DNA of 64,000 bases from Bradyrhizobium hereditatis (GTDB lineage: Bacteria > Pseudomonadota > Alphaproteobacteria > Rhizobiales > Xanthobacteraceae). Under the pieces are notes generated by a model. That model was not told where the DNA came from. It saw only the letters and a program-made list of their open reading frames with translations, and searched no databases. Positions 8,567 to 16,021 of the stretch are shown here, one piece after another; within the stretch, counting starts at the first letter, position 1; each line of letters opens with the position of its first letter. Both the position numbers and the translations under genes were made by a program. The DNA is taken from contig NZ_JAGKJK010000017.1 of NCBI RefSeq assembly GCF_020329435.1, positions 1-64,000 on the forward strand, in the 5' to 3' direction.

Positions 8567-8593
8567 GCTCCCTTCGTCTAGCGGTTAGGACGC
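8567..8593 (+). pseudogene. Truncated 5' fragment of tRNA-Glu
   Basis: The 27 bases match the first 27 bases of the intact tRNA-Glu at 8730 with one mismatch (T for C in the D-loop). The sequence then diverges: no anticodon arm, T-loop or acceptor 3' strand follows. It is either a decayed tandem copy or a scar of recombination at the tRNA. Confidence 0.8.
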
Positions 8594-8729
8594 TTATATC
8601 CCCCACTGAACCTACCATGTGTGTAAGTTCAAAGGGTTGGATGTGGTAGATCTACCAAGCTGGTGGAAGGTAACGCGCGGTGAAATGTGCGACGAAAGCC
8701 TGGAATTAATATGTGATATCAATAGCTTA

Positions 8730-8804
8730 GCTCCCTTCGTCTAGCGGTCAGGACGCGGCCCTCTCAAGGCTGAAACAGGGGTTCAATTCCCCTAGGGAGC
8801 GCCA
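8730..8804 (+). tRNA. tRNA-Glu (CTC anticodon)
   Basis: The acceptor stem GCTCCCT pairs with AGGGAGC, the D-arm contains TCTAGCGGTCAGGA, the anticodon loop CTCTCAA carries anticodon CTC, and the T-arm has GGTTCAATTCC. The CCA end is encoded (8802-8804). Confidence 0.95.
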
Positions 8805-8996
8805 AAATGCATGATATTCCGCGATATTTTGCGACGGGAGTGCCGATCGGGAGTGCCAGCCCCTCGATCGATTGATCTTGCAGGCGATGGTGGGCAGGTG
8901 TCTTGCCCTGGTCGGTGATTGTTTGCCAGTTCTTCGAGGTCTCTTAGACGCCTGTCGACTCTAACGGCGTCCATTCGTCGCCGCACACGATCTGGC

Positions 8997-10004
8997 TCAT
9001 TCCCGCTCCATCATGTCGGCGATCGCCTTGATGCGGCCTCGCGCGTATTTCGGCAGGCCGGCGCTCAGCGAATCGCCGCTGTTGAAGGAGCTGTTGCCCA
9101 TGAGCAGTTGCGCGGGCACGAGGTTTCGCAGAACGGGAGTTTTGCTGTGTTCCCTTTGCTTGTTCAGCACATCGTTTCTGACCGCAATCAGAATGTAGAC
9201 TGTCGCGATGGCCGCCTCCCGCTCGGTCGAATGCTGTTGCACAACCGCTAGCAGCTTGCCGAACTGGATGACCTGATTGACCCAAAAGATGTTCTGCTCA
9301 AGCCCGCCGGTGACTGTGGAGTCGAGCCCGGTCAGGCTCGGCAGCTCGGCAAGCTGCGGCTGCTTGACCAACATCATCTCACTCTGGAACTCGATAAAAT
9401 CCGGAATGGGCTTCTTGCTCTCCTCGCGCAGCTTGTTGGCAAGCTGGATGCCCGCCGGAATTTTGCCTTCGAACATGTAGCGTGACTGCACGCAGATCGC
9501 CTTCGCGCCCTCGCACCAGCGGCGATCCGGTGGACGGTTGTGCGCGGCGCCCGCGTCCTTGTTGGGAACAGCATCGCCCGCCGTGATCGGCCGGTGCTTG
9601 ACTGCCGGATCGATCTGCTCGAGGAACGCGACATTCGCATACCGCGACAGATCCAATGCCGCTGCCGGTCTTGGAAGTCGAAACCGCGCCTCCGCCTGGT
9701 AGACCGAGAGCTTCAGCTTCGTTTGTTGATTGATCGTAGGCTCAGCGAAGCTCGGGTAGAGCGAGAGGAAGCGCCGCTGAACCGGACGAGCGCGGGCCCA
9801 ATCGTCGAAAGGAATGAGCCCGGTCGAGGAATCGGCGAGCTTGTCGCTGCGTTGGTCGGCGAAAATGACCGTGCGCGGTTTGATTTGTGCGATCGGAACG
9901 CTGGCGACGGCGGGCACGTCCTCCAGCTGGAATTCCTGCGCGGCCGCGCCCGTGCAAGTGGCCACGCAGGCGGCGATGAGGATAGCGGCACCGTGGAGTC
10001 TCAT
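8997..10004 (-). CDS. Secreted protein of unknown function, downstream of PBP1
   Basis: The 335-residue protein starts with a signal peptide (hydrophobic residues 5-18, cleavage near AAAQ). No known domain is recognisable. It has a few cysteines (WCEGAKAICV) that could form a disulfide. It begins 11 bases after the stop of the class A penicillin-binding protein, so the two are almost certainly one operon, which suggests a periplasmic role tied to cell-wall synthesis. That link is inference from position only. Confidence 0.72.
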   Translation of the reverse strand: MRLHGAAILIAACVATCTGAAAQEFQLEDVPAVASVPIAQIKPRTVIFADQRSDKLADSSTGLIPFDDWARARPVQRRFLSLYPSFAEPTINQQTKLKLSVYQAEARFRLPRPAAALDLSRYANVAFLEQIDPAVKHRPITAGDAVPNKDAGAAHNRPPDRRWCEGAKAICVQSRYMFEGKIPAGIQLANKLREESKKPIPDFIEFQSEMMLVKQPQLAELPSLTGLDSTVTGGLEQNIFWVNQVIQFGKLLAVVQQHSTEREAAIATVYILIAVRNDVLNKQREHSKTPVLRNLVPAQLLMGNSSFNSGDSLSAGLPKYARGRIKAIADMMERE

Positions 10005-10015
10005 GGCGTCAATGC

Positions 10016-12880
10016 TCAGTTCAGCCGCCGCCAGAAATAATCGGGATCGACCCGGAGCGGCGGTCGCGGGAGGCGGTCCTCGTCATCGGGATATCCGCGC
10101 CAGGAGGGATATTCGCGCGGACCAAGACGCCAGCTCGGGAATGGAAAGGGCGGCCGGTTATCGCCGTAAAGGCGGTTATCGTGGAACCACTGCTGGAATG
10201 GCCCGCCGTCTTCTTCATAACCGCCACGATAGGCGTAGCGTTCTGCACGCGAGACGATCCGAAATTGCGTATCATTGATTCTGCCCGCCGGATCCCTCTT
10301 GAGGTACTCGGTGAAAGCGCGCCCGGAGCCGGCCGGTGCAGGATCGCCGGTGTGGGGATCGATCGACAGAGCAACGAGCTGATGCATGGCTTCGCGCGAA
10401 GGGCCGTTCAACGCCGTCTTGGGAGCGTGCAGCTCCCAGGCTGCCTGCACGATCGGCTCGAACATCGGCAGCGCCACTTTCGCTCCGGTCTGGCCGCGCC
10501 CAAGGGTGCGGCGCCCGCCGTCGCTGTTGTCGTAGCCGACCCAGATGGCAATGGTAACGTCATTTGTGAAGCCGACGAACCAGGCGTCGACCGAATTATC
10601 AGTGGTACCAGTCTTGCCGCCGACAAAGGGCGAGAGATGCTTCACCGCGCGCGCGGTTCCGCGCGCGAGCACGCCCTGCAGCATTGATTTCAACTGGTAG
10701 AACGATGCACGGTCGGCGGAGCCGATCCAGTCCACCGCACGCGGATCGTGCTGGTAGATGGGGCGGCCGTCCTGTTCGATCATTTCGATCGCATGGGGCC
10801 GGGGTCGTGCGCCTTCGTTGGCGATCGCTGCATAAAACGCCGCAAGGTCGATGAGCCGCACAGTTTGGGCACCGAGTACGAACGGGTAGTAGCGCATGCA
10901 TTCTTTGTAGAGCTGCGCTTCCATCGCGATCTCGCAGACCCGGTCGAGACCTCGCTCGGCGCTTTCGTCGAGGCCGGTCGCGAGCAGTTGCGCGGTGGCG
11001 AGATTCCGGGAGTTTTCCAGCGCACGCCGCAGTGTAATGGGGCCCGAAGCGCCGCCGTCGTAGTTCTTCGGCGACCAGAAACCGCGCTGGCGCGCGTAGA
11101 CTGTCGCGCCGATCGGTGCCAGCGTAATGGGTTCGTCCATCACCAGCGTGTTGGGCTGCAACCCCTTCCGAAGGGCGGCGAGGTAGGTCAGGGGCTTCAA
11201 GGTCGAGCCGGGTTGCCGCAGGCTCTGGACGACGCGGTTGAGCTGGCTTGCCGGATAAGAAAAGCCGCCCGCCATCGCGAGAATGCGGCCGGTTTCGTTC
11301 CCGAGTACGAGCGCCGCCCCCTGCACGGTCGGTCGAATGCGCAGATCGGCACGCGCCGCTTGCTTACCCTTGGCTTCGCGCACCTGCACATAGACCACGT
11401 CGTACGGCTTGAGACCGCGCCCGATCGCGGCGCTCCAGGTGTTCAGCGGCAGGATGCTTCCGTCGGTCAAACCGACGTTGATCGCATGGCCGCGCTTTCC
11501 ACGCGTATTCTCCAGGACGACCGCCGATTGCCAGTGAACGTCATAGAGAGGTAGCCGCGTCGTCTTCAACGCCACGAGCCAAGCCGGTTCTGTGGTCCTC
11601 CGGTCAGCCGCAATCAGACGGACAGCATCGGAAATGTTCGCCTCGGGTCCCTCAAATTTGTAACGACCGGTGTTCAGCTCGTACCGCGCCAAGCCTTCCT
11701 GCAGCGTTGCTTCGACTATGCGCTGCAAGGCCGAGTTGACGGTCGAGTGCACCGTGTAGGAGGAATTGGTGAGATTATCGAGGCCGGCGACCACCTTTGC
11801 TTCGCGGGCAACGTGATCGACGAAGTGAAAGGCGAAGTCCCGCCGGGTCGGCCGGTACTCGACGAGCTGCGGCAATACTGCTTGCGCCGGGGCTGCGCCG
11901 ATCATGGCGTCGTCCTGCATGCGGCCCAGCACGTAGGCAAGGCGCTCGCGCGCGCGCTCTGGGTGGTGGTCGGGATTGAAGTAGTTCGGTCCCTTGGCGA
12001 GCCCGGCGAGCAGCGCGCCCTCGACTGCGGAGAGCGCGTTGGCTGGTTTGCCGAAATAGCTACGCGCCGCCATCTCGATGCCCCAGGCTCCGCGACCGAG
12101 ATAAATCGAGTTGAGATAGAGCTCGAGGATTTCCGCCTTGGTCAGGGCGCGCTCCATCCGCGAGGCAACGATCATTTCGCGCAGTTTTCTTTCGTAAGTG
12201 ATGTCGTTGCCCACCAGCAGGTTCTTGGCGACCTGCTGAGTAATGGTCGAGCCACCCTGCGGCCGGCCCGGCTGCGTGAAGTTGCCGAGGAAGGCGCGGA
12301 CCAGTCCGCGCTCGTCAATGCCGCTGTGCTGGAAGAAGCGCTTGTCCTCTGCGGCGATGAATGCGTTGCGCACCGCTTCCGGGATATCCGCAAGCTTGAC
12401 CCAGATGCGGCGATTGTTCGGCGCGTAAATCTCGGCAACGCGCTGGCTCTTGTTATCGAGGATTACGCTGGTGCCAGGAAGCTTGAGATGCTTGATCTGC
12501 GCGGCGTCGGGCAGATCCTTGACTGCGCTGTTGTAGAAAGCGATGACCTGACCAAGATCGACCGGAGATCCTTCCACTTTTTCGCCTTTGCAGAACTGCT
12601 TGTAGGCCACGTGGAGGTCGGCCAGATTCAGTCCTTTGAGTGCCTTGATCTCGCTGCTCAACGCCTCCTTGTCATCCATGGCAGTGGCAATCAGATCGTC
12701 CAGGTTGATGTCCTCGATGTCGAAAGCCTTGCGCATGTGGGCGCAGCCGGCACCCAAAAGCTGCGCCACCTCGAAGCGGTCGCGCGTCGCATCGAATTCC
12801 GTCTTGACCTCATCCGGACGGGTAGTGACCTGGCTGAAGGCGAGCGCCGTGGCGAAGATCTTGATGAGAATCGAGTCCAT
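10016..12880 (-). CDS. Bifunctional class A penicillin-binding protein (glycosyltransferase GT51 + transpeptidase)
   Basis: The 954-residue protein polymerises and cross-links peptidoglycan. Residues about 165-345 hold the GT51 domain: catalytic Glu in AAEDKRFFQH (E178), then GGSTITQQVAKNL and the RKLREMIVASRMER segment. The transpeptidase domain has the SxxK motif in RQPGSTLKPL, an SRN triad in ENSRNLAT, and KTGTTDNSVDAWF. The N-terminal 160 residues are longer than usual, with only a short hydrophobic stretch (4-16) that could be an anchor or signal peptide, followed by a soluble helical region with single Cys residues. It leads a two-gene operon with the secreted unknown downstream. Whether it is PBP1a, 1b or 1c type is unclear. 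Confidence 0.93.
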   Translation of the reverse strand: MDSILIKIFATALAFSQVTTRPDEVKTEFDATRDRFEVAQLLGAGCAHMRKAFDIEDINLDDLIATAMDDKEALSSEIKALKGLNLADLHVAYKQFCKGEKVEGSPVDLGQVIAFYNSAVKDLPDAAQIKHLKLPGTSVILDNKSQRVAEIYAPNNRRIWVKLADIPEAVRNAFIAAEDKRFFQHSGIDERGLVRAFLGNFTQPGRPQGGSTITQQVAKNLLVGNDITYERKLREMIVASRMERALTKAEILELYLNSIYLGRGAWGIEMAARSYFGKPANALSAVEGALLAGLAKGPNYFNPDHHPERARERLAYVLGRMQDDAMIGAAPAQAVLPQLVEYRPTRRDFAFHFVDHVAREAKVVAGLDNLTNSSYTVHSTVNSALQRIVEATLQEGLARYELNTGRYKFEGPEANISDAVRLIAADRRTTEPAWLVALKTTRLPLYDVHWQSAVVLENTRGKRGHAINVGLTDGSILPLNTWSAAIGRGLKPYDVVYVQVREAKGKQAARADLRIRPTVQGAALVLGNETGRILAMAGGFSYPASQLNRVVQSLRQPGSTLKPLTYLAALRKGLQPNTLVMDEPITLAPIGATVYARQRGFWSPKNYDGGASGPITLRRALENSRNLATAQLLATGLDESAERGLDRVCEIAMEAQLYKECMRYYPFVLGAQTVRLIDLAAFYAAIANEGARPRPHAIEMIEQDGRPIYQHDPRAVDWIGSADRASFYQLKSMLQGVLARGTARAVKHLSPFVGGKTGTTDNSVDAWFVGFTNDVTIAIWVGYDNSDGGRRTLGRGQTGAKVALPMFEPIVQAAWELHAPKTALNGPSREAMHQLVALSIDPHTGDPAPAGSGRAFTEYLKRDPAGRINDTQFRIVSRAERYAYRGGYEEDGGPFQQWFHDNRLYGDNRPPFPFPSWRLGPREYPSWRGYPDDEDRLPRPPLRVDPDYFWRRLN

Positions 12881-13028
12881 GACCTGCCGACGGTCGCAAA
12901 CCGCCTCCGTAAGGTCCCTTCTTGTAGGACAATATTAAACAAGGCGGTATTGAGGAAAAAGTTCCTTACGGCCCGGAACCGCCGCTGCGGCCAGTGCGTT
13001 TTAGAAAGACCACATCGGCAGCGCACTC

Positions 13029-13607
13029 ATGAATGCCCCTCTCCCAGTCGTGCTTGCCGCGGCGCTTATCAGCGCCGCCATCGCGGCGATGCCTGCGGAT
13101 GCTGCTCCTCGAAAGAAGAAAACCCGGGCTCTAGCCGCGGTCCCCCCTGCAGCCAGCGTCACTCAGCCGCCCACGGACAGATTTTTGGCCTGCGACGTCC
13201 GGGTGCGAGACTATCTTCGCGAAGGCGGAGCGGTGGCACAGGTGACCAAGATCGAAGTGGACGATGCCCGACTGCAGTTGAACATTCATCATGAGTACGG
13301 GGAGGCGGGAAAGTCGTCTCGAAAATACCTCCGCGGGGACACTGAAGAAGAAATGCGCAAAAATCTGCGCGGAATATTGGATGAGTTCGCGGCGGCTGCG
13401 AAGGCCGCGGCGGCGGGTCGCGCCTGGTATGTGATCGCTGCTCGCAAGGTGATGCCGGACCTCCGCGACGGTTCGGGCGAGAACGCGAGTCCGTGGACGG
13501 CTATTGTCCTCGCGGATTTCGATGGAAAATGCAGACCCATCACGTTCTATCAGTCTGTCGATCGGAATAAGCTCAATCCTGAACTGAGCAAGAAACTGGA
13601 TGAATGA
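13029..13607 (+). CDS. Secreted protein of unknown function
   Basis: The 192-residue protein has a signal peptide (residues 1-25, ending DAAP) followed by a basic patch RKKKTR and a Pro/Ala linker. The remaining domain of about 140 residues has two Cys (ACDVRV, GKCRP) that could pair. No family is recognised. It is divergent from the PBP gene, with about 150 bases between them. Confidence 0.7.
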   Translation: MNAPLPVVLAAALISAAIAAMPADAAPRKKKTRALAAVPPAASVTQPPTDRFLACDVRVRDYLREGGAVAQVTKIEVDDARLQLNIHHEYGEAGKSSRKYLRGDTEEEMRKNLRGILDEFAAAAKAAAAGRAWYVIAARKVMPDLRDGSGENASPWTAIVLADFDGKCRPITFYQSVDRNKLNPELSKKLDE

Positions 13608-13685
13608 AGCTTTGCGCTTGAATTGATCAGCAGTCGTAGCGACTGCGCCAGGACGCTATGAGTATCTGCGGTCTTCGCCGGATGG

Positions 13686-13829
13686 TTAGATCCCTTCCAG
13701 CAGCTTCCGCGCTTCACCCAACAACGCCTGAATCTGCCTTCGCTCGGCGATCGCATCCTTGGTGAACAGGCCGTGCTTGCGCGCATTCTGGTTCGCCTTT
13801 GGCGCGCCGGATCCCGGTGCGCCGCCGTG
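13686..13829 (-). pseudogene. 3' fragment of an HGGxPGxGxP-type small gene
   Basis: The last 47 codons encode HGGAPGSGAPKANQNARKHG and the following helix, ending LLEGI-stop. Immediately upstream in frame is a TAG, and the N-terminal part seen in the intact copy (17980-18246) is missing. Only the last few codons differ from the intact copy. This is the left boundary of the defence island. Confidence 0.82.
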
Positions 13830-13830
13830 C
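13705..13830. repeat. Direct repeat, left copy, flanking the Argonaute island
   Basis: The 126 bases align without gaps to 18002-18127 with about seven mismatches. The two copies have the same orientation and enclose about 4.2 kb containing the toxin-antitoxin remnant and the SIR2-APAZ/short Argonaute operon. Confidence 0.9.
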
Positions 13831-13921
13831 TACCATCATGCGGGCGCTGAATGTCAGGTTTTCAGTCGAAAGCAGGTTGCCGATGCGAGCGAAGAAGGCT
13901 CGCCGTGTGACGGCGCCTAGC

Positions 13922-14268
13922 TCACCGCTGTTTACTTCTTGGAGGTGTTGCCAGTCCAAGGAACACGAGCAATGCCTGATTGAGGCGCAAGACATCCTCA
14001 TCGTCCAGGCGCCCGACGCGCGTCCCGATCTTGGATTTCGGAACGGTGGTTATCTTGTCCACCATGAGACGGCAAGGCACCCGCAATCCGTTGCGCTCAT
14101 TCGGTGCGACAGGCAGCCGGAACAGTGGTGCATCGGTATCGTCCGTCTTGAACGCGCAGATCGTGATGGAGGCAGTTGCGTCGAAACTGTCGTCCTGAAC
14201 GATGACGACGAACCTCGCCTTGCATATCCCTTGCCGCCGGCGACGGTCGACGTGTCGCCGCGCTTCAT
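13922..14268 (-). pseudogene. MazF/PemK-family toxin, frameshifted
   Basis: Reading from the ATG at 14268 gives MKRGDTSTVAGGKGYA, a MazF-type N-terminus. The frame then breaks near 14218. The continuation (FVVIVQDDSFD, CAFKTDDTD, RLMVDKITTVPKSKIG, RVGRLDDEDVLRLNQALLVF) is in another frame and runs to the stop at 13922. Compared with the usual G-Y-A-G-K of relatives, the break fits loss of four bases between two GCA triplets. The product would be an mRNA interferase; as it stands the toxin should be inactive. Its ATG overlaps the antitoxin stop codon. Confidence 0.85.
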
Positions 14269-14471
14269 TCATCTCCATCCACGTCATCATTGAATGCAGA
14301 GACGGAATCGATGAACGCCTGATCGTCGCGGCCATGAGAACTGGCGGCAACGGCAAGCGACTGACGATGCGCAGCCGCGCGGAACGCCGGCGCACCTACG
14401 TCCGGGACCCAAATCTGGATCGGGCGCAGTCCTTGCCTGCGCAGCCTTTCGCGATGCTCCCGTACCTTCAT
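14265..14471 (-). CDS. MazE-like antitoxin (DUF3018 type)
   Basis: The 68-residue protein contains KVREHRERLRRQGLRPIQIW and VPDVGAPAFRAAAHRQSLAV, typical of the DUF3018/MazE-like antitoxins that pair with MazF toxins. The usual N-terminus is slightly truncated: PRSSR-like codons precede the ATG, but an in-frame TAG a few codons further up blocks a longer start. The stop overlaps the toxin ATG (ATGA), the normal coupling of such operons. It may still be made although its toxin is broken. Confidence 0.8.
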   Translation of the reverse strand: MKVREHRERLRRQGLRPIQIWVPDVGAPAFRAAAHRQSLAVAASSHGRDDQAFIDSVSAFNDDVDGDE

Positions 14472-14602
14472 TCGGGAAGACCTTGGCTTCTATGCCGACG
14501 CCACGAACACATCTGTGAGCGGCCGTGAGCCTAGCTAGCTAGTCGCGAGTTCGGCCACTGCTGACTGCCCATCGTCGCTCGATGCACGGGGGGCATCGAC
14601 GG

Positions 14603-16021
14603 CTACATGAAGAAGCGAAATTGGTAGGGGGCTGAGCCTAGTCCGTCCATTCGTTTGACAACGCGCGCGAGCGTTTTGGCGTAGGCCATCGTCACCGGCA
14701 GCATGTCGTACAACGCGTCGTTGTTCCAATCCATCTTCGCGAGCGCGAGAGCCGAGCGGGCGGTTTCGTCCCACGGCCCGTGGCCTGCATGGCGGACCAG
14801 TCGGATCGGGCGAGGCGTGCTGCGGCCCCCCTGGTAGTACGAGCGCTCCGCAACTCCCTTCACGTCGCCGTGCATCCAGAGTAGGCACTCTCGGTCCCCG
14901 AGCGGGATCAGGGTGCCGCGGTCGACCGGATAACCCGTCGGCTTGCCTTTGCCGCTTTGCCGGTCGCGATCGATGCGGACCCCCCGCCAGCCGATGTCTT
15001 CCACGACCTGCACGAGGTCGACCGCTTCGCACAGATGCAGCGCTTCCATGCAGCCTTCGATCTCCTCCTTTTTGAACTCCGTCGTCTTGTGCACCGTCAC
15101 TCTCCGCGGCGACCGACCTGAGTGCCGTCGTCGGTACAGGTCCAGCGATCGTCCCATCACTCGGAACATCTCCGTTCGGGACATGAACGGATTGTCCCGC
15201 TGCACATCGATTTCGTGAGCGTCGTAGGCGACGAACTCAAGACCGGCTCCCTCCGCATCGAACACTTGGCTACAGCAGGTGACGAAGCGCGGTCGGTCCG
15301 ATTCAGTCGGGCGCAGCGCGTAGGATAGACCGACGTAGGCGGTCGCCGGATCCGAATCCGCGAGTTTCCAGGGAACGCCGCCCGCCTTCGCGTAGATCGC
15401 AAGGCCGATCCGCCACATGACGCTCGCACGGTCCGGATAGGCGAGCGCGCGGTCTTCGCGCACAAGCTGGATCGGAATGCGCCGCGCCGCGGTGGCGGCC
15501 TTCAGGTGGTCATGAAGGTCGAAGTCGTCGCCGTCCGCTCCCGAGAACCCCGTTGCCCAGCTTTGCGGAATGTAGATGAAGACAATGTCGAACGCGTCGC
15601 GGCGGGCTTCCAGCGATCGGATCGCGCGAAGCAAGCGGTCCGCCAGTACGACATGGGGCGCGGCCGAGTCTTTCATTTCGCCCTCGAGCCGATCGTCCAG
15701 CTCGATATGGCAATCCTTGACCGCCCCCCGCATGTCGAGATTGAACGCTTTCCGGAAACCGGGCCAGGGAGGCAGGTAGTCCTTGCGCTCCGTCGGCTTG
15801 TACAGGGACGCCAGTTCCTTCATGAAGCCGTAGAGTCGGTTTCCCTGCCGTGCCGGTGCGATCGTCGCGATCCGGATGGGATCGGGAACGAGACCGGATG
15901 AATAGGGTCCGAACCGCAGCAGTCCGCGTAGAGGATGGAGGTCCACGTCCGACGCGCGGTCCGGGTGGAATGCAAGCCTGGCTTCGGGAAAGAACAGGTG
16001 AGGCGATATCTCGCTCGTCAT
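14603..16021 (-). CDS. Short prokaryotic Argonaute (MID-PIWI, catalytically inactive), SPARSA
   Basis: The 472-residue protein has the size and layout of short Argonautes: no N or PAZ domain, a MID domain (about 120-220, including RIPIQLVREDRALAY and the WRIGLAIYAKAGGVPWKL segment) and a PIWI domain (about 225-472, ending in aromatic FRFFM). Positions that hold catalytic acids in active Argonautes are not acidic: AYVGLSYAL instead of an Ile-Gly-Ile-Asp strand, and VTVHKTTEF instead of His-Arg-Asp. It should therefore bind a guide and a target but not cut. The start ATG overlaps the stop of the upstream SIR2-APAZ gene (ATGA), so the two are one coupled operon and form the SPARSA complex, in which guide-directed DNA recognition activates the SIR2 NADase. 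The reading frame stays open upstream of this ATG to 17680, but that stretch is antisense-frame noise over the SIR2 gene. Confidence 0.9.
   Translation of the reverse strand: MTSEISPHLFFPEARLAFHPDRASDVDLHPLRGLLRFGPYSSGLVPDPIRIATIAPARQGNRLYGFMKELASLYKPTERKDYLPPWPGFRKAFNLDMRGAVKDCHIELDDRLEGEMKDSAAPHVVLADRLLRAIRSLEARRDAFDIVFIYIPQSWATGFSGADGDDFDLHDHLKAATAARRIPIQLVREDRALAYPDRASVMWRIGLAIYAKAGGVPWKLADSDPATAYVGLSYALRPTESDRPRFVTCCSQVFDAEGAGLEFVAYDAHEIDVQRDNPFMSRTEMFRVMGRSLDLYRRRHSGRSPRRVTVHKTTEFKKEEIEGCMEALHLCEAVDLVQVVEDIGWRGVRIDRDRQSGKGKPTGYPVDRGTLIPLGDRECLLWMHGDVKGVAERSYYQGGRSTPRPIRLVRHAGHGPWDETARSALALAKMDWNNDALYDMLPVTMAYAKTLARVVKRMDGLGSAPYQFRFFM

Noticed and set aside
11747..13294. 515-residue plus-strand frame over the PBP gene
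   Set aside because: It crosses the PBP start and the next gene, has no motif, and opposes a gene with intact GT51 and transpeptidase motifs.
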